Assembly (NCBI RefSeq): GCF_007747795.1
Contig: NZ_CP036275.1
Location: forward strand, 930,001-994,000
Direction: 5' to 3'
Origin: Maioricimonas rarisocia
GTDB taxonomy: Bacteria; Planctomycetota; Planctomycetia; Planctomycetales; Planctomycetaceae
DNA length: 64,000 bases
Of this stretch, positions 44,107 to 52,876 are shown one piece after another. A program made the translations under genes and the position numbers. Every line of letters starts with the position of its first letter. Position 1 is the stretch's first letter. The notes beneath the pieces were generated by a model that saw only the letters and a program-made list of their open reading frames with translations, did not search any database and was not told the origin of the DNA.

Positions 44107-45320
44107 GCCTCTTCCCTGGGAGCCGGACTCGATGGGGCGGGAGTATCTTCACACGGCTCGACTGTGTGAAGAGCGGTTTCGGTCTGCCGGATATCGGCAT
44201 CGACGGACAGGGCGTCTGAAAGATCCGCTTCGTCGGGCGACGGGATTTCCCGCGAAAGTCCCAGCACGATCGCCAGTGCCGTCACACTGGTCACCAGGCT
44301 GCTGCCGCCGTAGCTCATCAGCGGGTGGGGGATCCCCTTCGGGGGGACCATGGCCGTCACGACAGCGACATTCAGGGCCGCCTGCAGCAGGATCTGGGTC
44401 AGCAGTGTGAAGCCGGCCAGGTACTGGAATGACTGGCGGGGAAGCGGGGCGAGCAGCTTCAGTCCGACGGCATACAGAGCCAGCCACAGCAGGATGACTC
44501 CCAGTGTGCCGATCAGTCCCAGTTCCTCACCCAGGACGGCGAAGACGAAATCGGTATTCGCTTCCGGAAGAAAGCTCAGTTTCTGCCAGCCGCTCCCCAG
44601 TCCGACACCCGTCAGGCCGCCGACGCCGAGCGTCGTCAGCGATTGCCGGATCTGATACGGAGCCGAATCGAAGTCGGTCCAGGTGGCGATGAAACCGCGG
44701 ATCCGCTCGAGTTGGTACGGTTCCAGCAGGGCGACGCTGGCGGCGAGGGGAACGAGGGCAACGGCCGCAGCAACGAAACGCCACATCGGCCAGCCGCCGA
44801 TGAACAGCACGATGCCGGCAATCATCGCGAGGAATGCGGTGGTGCCGAGATCCGGTTCGCGAAAGACGAGGGCCAGCATCAGCCCGGTCACGACGACGGG
44901 CAGAACGGTGCATCTCCAGAAGGGGAGCCGCCCGGGAGGGCGCGAGCCGAGCAGCCGGGCCAGCAGCAGCGTCAACGTGATCTTTGCCAGTTCGGACGGC
45001 TGCAGGGAGATGCTGCCGTAACGCAGCCAGCGACGGGCTCCGTTGACTTCGGTGCCGAGGCCGGGTGTGACGACGGCGACCAGCAGACCGATGCTCAGCA
45101 GATACAGCCAGGGGGCGGCCCGCTGCCAGAACCGTGCCGGCAGAATGGCCGCGACCGCTCCGATCGAGAGGGCCGTCAGCAGAAAGGCGAGCTGTCGCGC
45201 GAGATAGATCTGTTCGCTGTCACTCGGGCGGGCCGTGATACTGGCGCTGTAGACCATCAGCGTCCCGATGCCGAGCAGCATCGCCAGCAGCGCCAGGAAG
45301 GTCTTGCGAAGCGTTTCCAT
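44094..45320 (-). CDS. ftsW: Lipid II polymerase/cell-division protein of the SEDS family
   Basis: 408 residues from ATG 45318-45320 with about ten helices. Family marks are NGARRWLRYGSISLQPSELAK-type sequence after helix 4, FREPDLGTT, SFLPEANTDFVFAVLGEELGLIG and GIPHPLMSYGGSSLV. This matches FtsW/RodA glycosyltransferases, which polymerise lipid II with a class B PBP. The place directly before murG supports FtsW rather than RodA. The polar C-terminal tail of about 55 residues has no motif. No ftsZ or ftsA is encoded in the window. Confidence 0.93.
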   Translation of the reverse strand: METLRKTFLALLAMLLGIGTLMVYSASITARPSDSEQIYLARQLAFLLTALSIGAVAAILPARFWQRAAPWLYLLSIGLLVAVVTPGLGTEVNGARRWLRYGSISLQPSELAKITLTLLLARLLGSRPPGRLPFWRCTVLPVVVTGLMLALVFREPDLGTTAFLAMIAGIVLFIGGWPMWRFVAAAVALVPLAASVALLEPYQLERIRGFIATWTDFDSAPYQIRQSLTTLGVGGLTGVGLGSGWQKLSFLPEANTDFVFAVLGEELGLIGTLGVILLWLALYAVGLKLLAPLPRQSFQYLAGFTLLTQILLQAALNVAVVTAMVPPKGIPHPLMSYGGSSLVTSVTALAIVLGLSREIPSPDEADLSDALSVDADIRQTETALHTVEPCEDTPAPSSPAPREEACPV

Positions 45321-45950
45321 CGTCGAGGCAGTTGGTTGCCGTGCGCGTCCCTGAATGGAGCGGGTGATGGCTGCGCAGCGACTGTCGGTGCGCAGCGGGT
45401 CTACCTGCGAAACATCGGATGCAGACGGCGACCACCTCGACGGTACGGGGAAGGGGCCGCCTCGAATGAGGATCGGCAGTGCGAGCGAATGTCCTGAGGA
45501 GACTGCGACGGCGACGTTCTACCTGCACAGGCGGGACGGCGGTGTTCGGGTTGCATCAGGCGGCCGGATCAGGCGGATTTCCGAAGGACTGCGGGAAACT
45601 ATGGATTTGCGGGGCTTTCTGATTGCGACGGGTGCGTACCTGCCGTCACGATGAACCGTCCGGCGCGAGCTGGCGCCAGAATCAAACGGGCAGCGCATCG
45701 CAGGTCGCGTTCTGAAGAGGACGCGCGCAACAGGCCGCGGGGCATTGGTCCCGGCGGTTGTCGCCTGAACGGCGTGCGCCTGCAGCGGCAGGCGATGAAT
45801 TCAGCGTGAGGAGTTCCGGTAGGGAGGGACAAAAAGGTGGGAGCCGATCCGGCATACGACCGGACCGGCTCCCGGTCCCTCTCTCCCTAACGACACCTGC
45901 TAAACGCTCGGGGCAGCAGGGCTGCCCGTCTGAATTCGTAACGGTCGAGG
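45321..45950. other. 630-bp spacer between lipoprotein and ftsW
   Basis: No convincing gene. The right side precedes ftsW and should carry its promoter, which I could not place. The left side holds the terminator-like hairpin of the small lipoprotein gene at 45831-45873. The rest shows nothing I can support. Confidence 0.4.
45831..45890 (-). terminator. Intrinsic terminator after the small lipoprotein gene
   Basis: On the minus strand GGGAGCCG pairs with CGGCTCCC (plus coordinates 866-873 and 839-846 of the 45 kb segment), with inner CCGG pairing, and three bases later T5 follows (45831-45835). It is preceded by TTAGGGAGAGAGGGA, a stretch also found before the hairpin at 46386-46419. Confidence 0.7.
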
Positions 45951-46346
45951 CTACGGCACTCTGGCGGCACCGACCGGCGCCGCTTCTGTCCCGCTTGCAC
46001 CAACCTGCTGAATGGTTCCCGTTCCGCCGTACTTCCCGCCATGGACGATCGAACCGTTGACGGTCACCATTCCTTCGGGGGTGACTTCGAGCCGGTCTCC
46101 CGACTTGACGTGGGCGACGGTCTGTCCGTTGACCGACACGGCACCGTGGTCAACGACGACGGTCAGTTCGGTGGAGTCGTACATGAAGGGGCCGGTCTTC
46201 GCGATGCGGGACAGTTTCTGGTCCCTGTGGATCACGTACCGGACGCCTTCGTGCGTGCCCCTCCAGACCGTCGGGGAGGCACATCCTTCCAGACTGATCA
46301 TGGCGACCGTGATGGCGATCAGGCCGGCCTGAATGCGGAAGGACAT
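45951..46346 (-). CDS. Small lipoprotein within the peptidoglycan cluster
   Basis: 131 residues from ATG 46344-46346 with GGAG seven bases upstream; the long open frame further upstream belongs to mraY's shadow. The signal peptide ends in the lipobox SLEGC. The mature part is short beta-type sequence (ELTVVVDHGAVSVNGQTVAHV, then DRLEVTPEGMVTVNG) and ends with a Gly-rich tail. No family recognised. It occupies the place where murD stands in classic dcw clusters and has a terminator-like hairpin on both sides, so it is probably transcribed on its own. Confidence 0.75.
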   Translation of the reverse strand: MSFRIQAGLIAITVAMISLEGCASPTVWRGTHEGVRYVIHRDQKLSRIAKTGPFMYDSTELTVVVDHGAVSVNGQTVAHVKSGDRLEVTPEGMVTVNGSIVHGGKYGGTGTIQQVGASGTEAAPVGAARVP

Positions 46347-46385
46347 GGTGTTCTCCGTGGGGTGATCGGCGTCAGTCGAAGGTGG

Positions 46386-46440
46386 AAGCCGACCCGGTCC
46401 GAAGACCGGGTCAACTTCCGATCCCTCTCTCCCTAACGCC
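46386..46440 (-). terminator. Terminator-like hairpin after mraY
   Basis: GACCCGGTC (46391-46399) and GACCGGGTC (46404-46412) enclose a loop that reads TTCG on the minus strand, an unusually stable tetraloop, with outer GGAAG/CTTCC pairing. No T run follows, so it may act as an RNA-stabilising or processing element, or a weak terminator. It shares TTAGGGAGAGAGGGA with the hairpin at 45.8 kb. Confidence 0.55.
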
Positions 46441-46480
46441 GCCTGAAAATCCGTGTGATTTCGTGAGTGGATCCGGTCGG

Positions 46481-47584
46481 TCAGTGAATCTTGAGGCTGG
46501 CGACCGCGACGAGTGCCAGCAGTGCCGATCCGATCCAGAACCGTGTAACAATCTTGATTTCGTGCTGGCCCTTGAACAGGAAGTGATTGTGCAGCGGGCT
46601 GCAGGCAATCAGTCGCTGACCGGTCATCTTGAAACAGCCCACCTGGGCGATGACGCTGAGGGTTTCGATGACGAACACCCCGCCGACGATGATCAGCAGC
46701 ACTTCCTGGCGGGTGACCAGGGCGGCCAGTCCGAGCAGGGCCCCGAGGGGAAGCGACCCGGTGTCGCCCATGAAGACCTGCGCGGGATAACAGTTGAACC
46801 AGAGGAAGCCGAGCATTGATCCGACCAGAGCGCCCATGACGATGGCCAGTTCGCCGCTGCCGGCGATCCAGGGGATGGACAGGTAGTCGGCCATAAGGGC
46901 ATGGCCGGCCAGGTATGTGATTCCGACGAAGGAGGCTCCGGCGAAGACCATGCATCCGCTGGCCAGGCCGTCGAGTCCGTCCGTCAGGTTGACTCCGTTG
47001 GAGCTTCCCACCAGGACGAAGACCGCCCAGGCAGCGAAACCGGCTCCGAGAGTCACTCCGTAGTTTCCGAATGGCCAGACAAGGTCGAGGCCACCCGGTT
47101 TGGTCATCTGTTCCGAGTACAGCCACACGCCGGCGACGAGTGCCAGGCCAATCTGTGCGGCCAGTTTCTGTTTGACGGTCAGTCCGCGTCGGGTGGTTCG
47201 CAGTTTGATCCAGTCATCCGCGGCGCCGAGGGCTCCGAAGGTGACGGTGACGAACAGTCCGATCTGGATATAGGTGCTGGTCAGGTCGCCCCACAGGAGG
47301 ACGGCGGTGACGATCGAGGCGACGATGAACAGTCCGCCCATCGTCGGTGTCTGCTGTTTGTCCGCGTGAAGTTCGTTGAGTTTTTCGGAGGCACTGTCGA
47401 TCCGCTCGCGGAACCGGGCCTGGAGCCACCGGATAGCCGGTGGTCCGAAGACCAGTGCCGCGATGAACGATGTCATCGCCGCCAGCGCCGTACGCGCGGT
47501 GAGGAACACGCGGGAGTCGCCGGCGGCTGCCTGTTCCATCCGTTCCGCAAGCGGAGCGAAGTGGTGAAGCAGCCAGACGAGCAT
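46481..47584 (-). CDS. mraY: Phospho-MurNAc-pentapeptide-transferase
   Basis: 367 residues from ATG 47582-47584, about ten helices. Signature regions: [13 protein letters not shown] near the N-terminus, GAADDWIKL with the catalytic Asp pair, [27 protein letters not shown] and [13 protein letters not shown]. The enzyme transfers phospho-MurNAc-pentapeptide to undecaprenyl phosphate, making lipid I. It is preceded on its strand by murF with an unusual 450-bp spacer and followed by a small lipoprotein rather than murD. Confidence 0.96.
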   Translation of the reverse strand: MLVWLLHHFAPLAERMEQAAAGDSRVFLTARTALAAMTSFIAALVFGPPAIRWLQARFRERIDSASEKLNELHADKQQTPTMGGLFIVASIVTAVLLWGDLTSTYIQIGLFVTVTFGALGAADDWIKLRTTRRGLTVKQKLAAQIGLALVAGVWLYSEQMTKPGGLDLVWPFGNYGVTLGAGFAAWAVFVLVGSSNGVNLTDGLDGLASGCMVFAGASFVGITYLAGHALMADYLSIPWIAGSGELAIVMGALVGSMLGFLWFNCYPAQVFMGDTGSLPLGALLGLAALVTRQEVLLIIVGGVFVIETLSVIAQVGCFKMTGQRLIACSPLHNHFLFKGQHEIKIVTRFWIGSALLALVAVASLKIH

Positions 47585-48037
47585 GGGGTTAACTTGATTC
47601 GGTGAGGAGAGAGGGAGATTTCGTCGGCCCCGGCACCTGTCGGATGATCGGTGAGTGAGAGGAAGGGATCGATCCTTGTGGTGTCCGGGGCAAACCGTCG
47701 TTTAAGGGAGTGGCAGGCATCCGGCCGGCCGGTGTTTCCGCGGATGCCGGGGGTGGGGACCCCGGCACCCGCCGTGTATCCAGGTTCTGTTGTGAAGCGG
47801 CGCTTGGAGTGATCGACCCAGAGAATCACTGTTGCCCAATTGCCTGTTGTGCTCCCGCCCGAGACGCCGTGGACGGTGCTTCGGATTCCCGCAAACCCTC
47901 AGCACACAACAGAACCTGTCGAGTAGTTTCTGAGTTGTCTGGTTGAATGGTCGGAGTCGTTGGAAACCCGCATCCGGCGGCGGAGAACCGCCGGTCGCGG
48001 AGGTGTCAGGATGTGACGGGTGACGCCGCCGGGGGAA
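47585..48037. other. 450-bp structured spacer between murF and mraY
   Basis: No convincing gene. It contains a 14-bp inverted repeat (47781-47794 and 47905-47918) and two overlapping, mutually exclusive hairpins: GCATCCG/CGGATGC at 47717-47747 and GCCGGGG/CCCCGGC at 47746-47766. The rest is unremarkable. As murF and mraY are on the same strand, the spacer forms the mraY leader in the transcript. Confidence 0.5.
47781..47918. repeat. 14-bp inverted repeat enclosing about 110 bp
   Basis: CAGGTTCTGTTGTG at 47781-47794 is the exact reverse complement of the sequence at 47905-47918. No gene lies between the arms and no target-site duplication is visible beside them. It could be a remnant of a small mobile element or the base of a long RNA stem. 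Confidence 0.55.
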
Positions 48038-49507
48038 TCAGGCGACGTGGCGGAGTGAGTGAGTCGGAGTCGAACGCCGGGAGGCCAGCGTCCGGAGGTG
48101 TTCGATGACGCGTTCCATGTGCATCCCCCGGGATCCCTTGACCAGGATCACGTCGCCGGCTTCGAGCCAGCAGTCGAGGAGCAGTTCGAGTGTTGTCAGA
48201 TCGCGACAGGCTCCCAGGCAGCCGGCATCCATGCCATGTGCTTTCGCAGTCCCTGCGAGATTCGCTGCCTGAGGGCCGATCGCGATCAGCCGGCTGATGC
48301 CCGATTGGGCAACGGTCCGACCAAGCTGTTCGTGGTACTGTTCGCTTTCATCCCCGAGAGCCAGCATGTCGCCGGCGACAAGGATGGTGTTGTGTCCGTG
48401 TTGCCAGTTCCCCAGGATTTCGCAGGCGGCCTGCATCGAAGCGGGGCTGGCGTTGTAGGTGTCGTCGATGACGGTCCAGTCACCGATCCGCTGGATCTGG
48501 CACCGTCCGGGGACGGCTTCGAACTGTCTGAGGGCTGCGGCGATCTCGCCGTCGCTCATGCCGATCTCACGGGCAATCGCGATGGCGACCAGGGCGGCGG
48601 TGAGGTGATGTCGTCCGACAGCCGGCAGGCTGAAGTCCGTCTCGCCGACGCGAAACCGCAACCATTCGTTTTGGGCCACCACGTTGGTGGCGATGACGTC
48701 GTTGTGAGGTTGTTCGCCGACCCGGATGACGGGGCACCCGGCCCGGGAGGCCAGTGTCAGGACGCGGTCGTCGTCTCCGTTGATGACCGCGAACCCGGAG
48801 GGGGGCAGTGCTTCGAGGAGTTCCCCCTTGGCACTGCAGATATTGTCGATGGAGCCGAATTCGTCGAGATGAGTTGGGGCAATTCGTGTGATGACGCCAA
48901 TTTCCGGCCGGGCGATGGTCGCGAGCCGGCAGATCTCGCCGATGCCTGAGGCTGCCAGTTCGAGCACGGCGAACTCGTCGTCGGGCGCGATGCCGAGCAG
49001 ACTCAGCGGGACTCCGAAATGATTGTTGAAGTTCTTCGGGCTCTGCGTGCCGGAGAACCGGCCGGAGAGCACCGTATGGATCATGTGTCGCGTTGTCGTC
49101 TTGCCGACGCTGCCGGTCACCCCGATGGTGATCGCGTCCATCTGCTCGCGATACCAGGCAGCGAACCGTCCGAAGGCAGCAGTGGTGTCGTCGACCTCGA
49201 TCAGGAGGCCGTCATGGTCGATGTGTTGTCCTGCCTGGACGACGCAGGCGGCTGCCCCGTTGGCAAAGGCCTGGTCGACAAAGTCGTGGCCGTCGTGTCG
49301 TTCGCCTTTGAGTGCCCAGAACAGGTCGCCGCAGCGCACCTGCCGGGAATCGGTTTCGACGTGGTCGAACCCGTCCGGCAGGCGGTCATCGGAGACCGCA
49401 CTGGCGCTCGTGGAGGCGATCAGTTCCTGAAACGACACCGCTGGCATTCGTTGGCTCGCTGTCGACGTTGTGTCTGCTCTGCAGTGTGGGGCGTCGGCCC
49501 GGTTCAT
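48038..49507 (-). CDS. murF: UDP-MurNAc-tripeptide-D-alanyl-D-alanine ligase
   Basis: 489 residues from ATG 49505-49507, two bases after the murE stop; ATG 49447 is an alternative start. Mur-ligase features: the ATP loop GVTGSVGKTTTRHMI, NFNNHFGVPLSLL, the metal-binding ELAASGIGEI, the ITRIAPTHLDEFGSI segment and DDTYNASPASMQAA, which is typical of MurF. The enzyme adds D-Ala-D-Ala to UDP-MurNAc-tripeptide in the cytoplasm. Co-transcription with murE is nearly certain. Confidence 0.96.
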   Translation of the reverse strand: MNRADAPHCRADTTSTASQRMPAVSFQELIASTSASAVSDDRLPDGFDHVETDSRQVRCGDLFWALKGERHDGHDFVDQAFANGAAACVVQAGQHIDHDGLLIEVDDTTAAFGRFAAWYREQMDAITIGVTGSVGKTTTRHMIHTVLSGRFSGTQSPKNFNNHFGVPLSLLGIAPDDEFAVLELAASGIGEICRLATIARPEIGVITRIAPTHLDEFGSIDNICSAKGELLEALPPSGFAVINGDDDRVLTLASRAGCPVIRVGEQPHNDVIATNVVAQNEWLRFRVGETDFSLPAVGRHHLTAALVAIAIAREIGMSDGEIAAALRQFEAVPGRCQIQRIGDWTVIDDTYNASPASMQAACEILGNWQHGHNTILVAGDMLALGDESEQYHEQLGRTVAQSGISRLIAIGPQAANLAGTAKAHGMDAGCLGACRDLTTLELLLDCWLEAGDVILVKGSRGMHMERVIEHLRTLASRRSTPTHSLRHVA

Positions 49508-49509
49508 GC

Positions 49510-51024
49510 TCAGGCCCGCACCCGTGCTTCCTGTTCGCGTTGTTCGATACGCGAGCGGGTGAGTTGTCGGCGGCTGACGACACGGTCGTCAAAAGGGATC
49601 TGCTGGTTGCCGATCGTCTGACTGGTTTCGTGTCCCTTGCCGGCGATCAGGACCGTGTCTCCGGCCGTGGCCAGATCGAGGGCGCGTCCGATCGCCCGTT
49701 CGCGGTCCGATTCGATGATCGTGCAGGGATGGTCGTCGCCGATACCGGCGACAATATCGTTGATGATGTCTGTCGGGTTCTCGCTGCGGGGGTTGTCGCT
49801 GGTGACAACGATGGCATCTGCGGCGGCAGCAGCCTGTCCCATCAGGGGCCGCTTGCTGCGGTCGCGATCTCCGCCGGCTCCGAAGACACAGATCAGTCGC
49901 CCTTTCGTGATTGGCCGCAGTGAGGCCAGGGCGTGCCTGAGGGCGTCGTCGGTGTGGGCGTAATCAACGAAGACCGGAAAGGGCTGGCCACACTCGATCC
50001 GTTCGAGCCGTCCGGGGACGACGTCCACCGCTTCGAGTCCGGCAGCAATGTCTTTGAGTGAGAGACCGAAATGCAGGGCCGCAACTGTCGCGGCGAGGCT
50101 GTTGGAAACATTGTGGCGGCCGACGAGTGGCGAAAAGACCTCCACGCTGTCGGTGCCGGCGGTGATCCGGAAGTGTGTGCCGCTGGGGCTCTCCTCGACG
50201 ATCGTGCCGGTCACATCGGCCCCACCATCGATGGAGAACGTTCTGATCTGGATGTGTGAGTCGGCCAGTTCGGCGAGTGAGGCACTTCCCGGGTCGTCCG
50301 CATTGAGGATCAGCGAACCACTCCGCTTGAGCAGCGGCAGGATTCGGGCCTTGGCGGTGCGGTACCCGGCGAAGTCGCCGTGGTAGTCGAAATGGTCGCG
50401 AGTGATGTTGGTGACGATCGCACAGTCGACGAGTGTGCCGGCCACGCGGCCCTGATCGAGGGCGTGGCTGGAGAGTTCGACGGCGGCGAACCGGGTGCGG
50501 TTGCGAACCATCGTGCCCAACCAGTGGGCGAATGTGCGGGAGTCGGGTGTGGTCAGCTGCGAGGCGGTGACGTTCCGGCCGTCGCTGTATTCAATGGTGC
50601 CGAGCAGTCCGCCCGGTCGACCGTTCGCTTCGAGGATTCCACGGACCAGCCAGGCGACGGTGCTTTTGCCGTTGGTGCCGGTGATTCCCACGACGCCAAG
50701 TCGTCGCGTGGGGTAGCTCTGGAGGGCATGGCTGATCTGGGAAAAGGCGGTGCGAACGTCGGGGACGATGCACTGCGGGACGTCGATTGAGGCGAGGGGG
50801 CGGTGGGTGAGGACGGCGGCAGCGCCGCGTTGCACGGCCTGGGGGGCAAGTGTCGAACCGTCCGTCCGTCCACCGGAAATGGCCGCAAACAGACAACCGG
50901 GTGTGCAGGCTTCGTGATGCTCTACCGCGTCCGTGACGGCGATGTCTGCACAACCGACGAAACTTGCCGTCGGGAGCAGTCGCTTCAGGCTTACGGAGTT
51001 GGGAGTGCGGGTCATGGAAGTCAT
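49510..51024 (-). CDS. murE: UDP-MurNAc-L-Ala-D-Glu:meso-diaminopimelate ligase
   Basis: 504 residues if started at ATG 51022-51024 (ATG 51015 possible; the open frame reaches 51240). The ATP loop GITGTNGKSTVAWL, TTPDSRTFAHWL, VELSSHALDQGRV, VTNITRDHFDYHGDF, FVDYAHTDDALRHAL and GAGGDRDRSKRP are the MurE pattern. The motif DNPRSENP contains DNPR, the known determinant for meso-diaminopimelate rather than lysine. The organism therefore probably makes DAP-type peptidoglycan. First gene of the cluster in the window. Confidence 0.96.
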   Translation of the reverse strand: MTSMTRTPNSVSLKRLLPTASFVGCADIAVTDAVEHHEACTPGCLFAAISGGRTDGSTLAPQAVQRGAAAVLTHRPLASIDVPQCIVPDVRTAFSQISHALQSYPTRRLGVVGITGTNGKSTVAWLVRGILEANGRPGGLLGTIEYSDGRNVTASQLTTPDSRTFAHWLGTMVRNRTRFAAVELSSHALDQGRVAGTLVDCAIVTNITRDHFDYHGDFAGYRTAKARILPLLKRSGSLILNADDPGSASLAELADSHIQIRTFSIDGGADVTGTIVEESPSGTHFRITAGTDSVEVFSPLVGRHNVSNSLAATVAALHFGLSLKDIAAGLEAVDVVPGRLERIECGQPFPVFVDYAHTDDALRHALASLRPITKGRLICVFGAGGDRDRSKRPLMGQAAAAADAIVVTSDNPRSENPTDIINDIVAGIGDDHPCTIIESDRERAIGRALDLATAGDTVLIAGKGHETSQTIGNQQIPFDDRVVSRRQLTRSRIEQREQEARVRA

Positions 51025-51401
51025 TGCAACAGGAAAGGGGCGTCCGTGCCCCGCTGCGCACACGTCAGGTGTGGCAGTGGCCGTCCTGGCCAGGTTGTCT
51101 GGTACGTTGTTGGTCCGGGAATTGCTGCTAGCCCGGGAAGTGGGAAGGGGCTCGACCGGAAGGAAGTGATCGGGATGGTGTGGCGAAGTGCCACGTCTCG
51201 TTTCGTTCGAGCGGGCGGGATTCTCTCGATTTTGGCTCAAGCGTCAAGCGGGGTTTGACATCTTTTCAAATGAAACGATCTGCCTTTGTAAACGTTACAC
51301 GCAAACCCGCGCACGGCGGCCTTGTGAGCCTTGATGCAGGGAGCGGCTCAGGGCACGATGAATCAGTTGATCAATTCCGCACCTGTCCCGGAGAGTTCCG
51401 C
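51025..51401. promoter_or_regulatory. Divergent spacer between murE and an SGNH hydrolase gene
   Basis: About 377 bp with promoters expected for both sides. A consensus TTGACA is at 51255-51260 on the plus strand in a locally AT-rich stretch, but I find no well-spaced -10 element, so it is only a candidate. No gene seen. Confidence 0.3.
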
Positions 51402-52127
51402 ATGTTCCGCTTCCTTGTCACCGCCTCATGTCTTGTCGCCACGGTATCTCTGGCTGGTCCGCTGGCGGCCCAGCAGCAGGCCCGTCGCCGGCCGCCCAAT
51501 CCCGCCTTCGCGAAAGTGGAAGACAAGCCGGGGCTGCCGCGTGTGCTGCTCATCGGCGACTCGATCTCGATCGGCTATACGGTGGCGGTGCGGGAGAAGC
51601 TCGAAGGGGAGGCGAACGTCCATCGCATTCCCGTCAACGGCGGGCCAACGACACGCGGCGTCGACCAGATCGATGCCTGGCTGGGGGACAGCGAGTGGGA
51701 CGTGATCCACTTCAACTGGGGACTGCACGACCTGAAGTACATCAATGACAAGGGGCAACTGGTCGACCCCGACAAGGGACATCAGCAGGTCTCGCTGGCG
51801 GACTACGAAAAGAACCTCCGCGAACTGGTGAAGCGACTGCAGCAGACCGGAGCCCAGCTCATCTGGTGTGCAACGACGCCGGTTCCGCCGGGAGCGAAGG
51901 GTCGCGTCCCGGGGGACGAGGTGAAATACAACGACGTGGCCGCGAAGGTCATGCAGGAGATGGGCGTCGAGATCAACGATCTGTACGCGTATGCGAAGCC
52001 GCGGCTGAGTGAGATCCAGCGACCGGCGAACGTGCACTTCAGTCCCGCGGGCTCGGCGGTACTGGCCGAGCAGGTGGCCAGTTCGATCCGCGAGGCACTG
52101 AAGGCACAGAAACAGAACGAGTCGTAG
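51402..52127 (+). CDS. Exported SGNH/GDSL hydrolase
   Basis: 241 residues from ATG 51402 with GGAGAG upstream; the longer frame from 51180 runs through the spacer. A signal peptide ends near PLAAQQ. Block I is [10 protein letters not shown] with the nucleophilic Ser, block [11 protein letters not shown], block [14 protein letters not shown] with the conserved Asn region, and block V is NVHFSPAG, where the usual Asp of the D-x2-H pair is replaced by Asn or shifted. Such enzymes cleave esters of sugars or lipids outside the cell. The substrate cannot be read. Confidence 0.87.
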   Translation: MFRFLVTASCLVATVSLAGPLAAQQQARRRPPNPAFAKVEDKPGLPRVLLIGDSISIGYTVAVREKLEGEANVHRIPVNGGPTTRGVDQIDAWLGDSEWDVIHFNWGLHDLKYINDKGQLVDPDKGHQQVSLADYEKNLRELVKRLQQTGAQLIWCATTPVPPGAKGRVPGDEVKYNDVAAKVMQEMGVEINDLYAYAKPRLSEIQRPANVHFSPAGSAVLAEQVASSIREALKAQKQNES

Positions 52128-52284
52128 TCTGCTGTCGGGAGAGAGACAGATTCTGCATCCCGGCTGGTGCAGCATCGGGGGGATTCACCGGGAGCTGCGC
52201 GGGGCAAACTTCCCCGAAACGGGACCAGTTGCGGCTCGAAGTGTGTGGTTTTCGGGAATCCGTTCGTCCACGGGTGAAATTGTT

Positions 52285-52312
52285 TTTACAAATGGATTTT
52301 GATCTGTAGACT
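52285..52312 (+). promoter_or_regulatory. Possible sigma-70-like promoter of the BON-domain gene
   Basis: TTTACA (52285-52290) and TAGACT (52307-52312) are separated by 16 bases in an AT-rich patch unlike the surrounding DNA, about 100 bases before the start at 52416. The -10 match is weak. Confidence 0.3.
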
Positions 52313-52415
52313 CGGCGTGCGATGGTTGCAGGATGCCCGTCGGAAATGGATTGGGTGCAGTGATCGTATCCAAGGACTGGAGCGACTGCTGTTTCTCACA
52401 CACGGAGGAAGTAGG

Positions 52416-52787
52416 ATGCGTGGCCGCCTCCACAAGCGCTCTCTGGCGATCAGTTCTTCAGCGACTCTCCCCATGCTCTCCACTGCACTTGATGACCCGG
52501 TTCCCTCCTCGGCTTCCTCGGACATCTATCGGGACTGCCCTCCCGCTGGTGACCGGCGCGAGATCGAACGAAACGTCCGAAACACGCTGGTCGATCAGCC
52601 GGGACTGAAGTTCTCGTCGCTCGTCGTCCGCAGGATCCACGATGGCGTCTGCCTCGAAGGGGTCCTGGAAGTCTCGGACGACACCGACGGGACGGATGTC
52701 AGCAACCTGGCCCGTCAGGTGGCCGGCGTCGACAACGTCATCAACCGGCTGCTCGTCTGCGACACCGGTTCCCGCGCTGTCCGCTGA
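52416..52787 (+). CDS. BON-domain protein
   Basis: 123 residues from ATG 52416, with GGAGG eight bases upstream. After a polar N-terminal region of about 50 residues, the C-terminal 70 residues match the BON fold: IERNVRNTLVDQPGL, VVRRIHDGVCLEGVLEV, then VSNLARQVAGVDNVINRLLV with the conserved Gly-Val turn. BON domains bind membranes or lipids, often in the periplasm. A classical signal peptide is not evident. It stands alone on its strand. Confidence 0.8.
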   Translation: MRGRLHKRSLAISSSATLPMLSTALDDPVPSSASSDIYRDCPPAGDRREIERNVRNTLVDQPGLKFSSLVVRRIHDGVCLEGVLEVSDDTDGTDVSNLARQVAGVDNVINRLLVCDTGSRAVR

Positions 52788-52876
52788 GGCGGCCGGCTGG
52801 GATTCTGAGGTGCTTCAACCGTCTGTGTACCTGCGAAGACGATCCGTGCGGTGGCACGGAACCTCTTCAGCGGGCC

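Noticed and set aside
44643-45497. Plus-strand open frame of 284 codons
   Set aside because: Antisense to ftsW, whose SEDS motifs are clear.
45355-45654. Plus-strand open frame of 99 codons in the ftsW upstream spacer
   Set aside because: No ribosome site and no domain; composition is like that of non-coding frames.
47781-47918. Insertion sequence
   Set aside because: No transposase frame between the arms and no target-site duplication; kept only as an inverted repeat.
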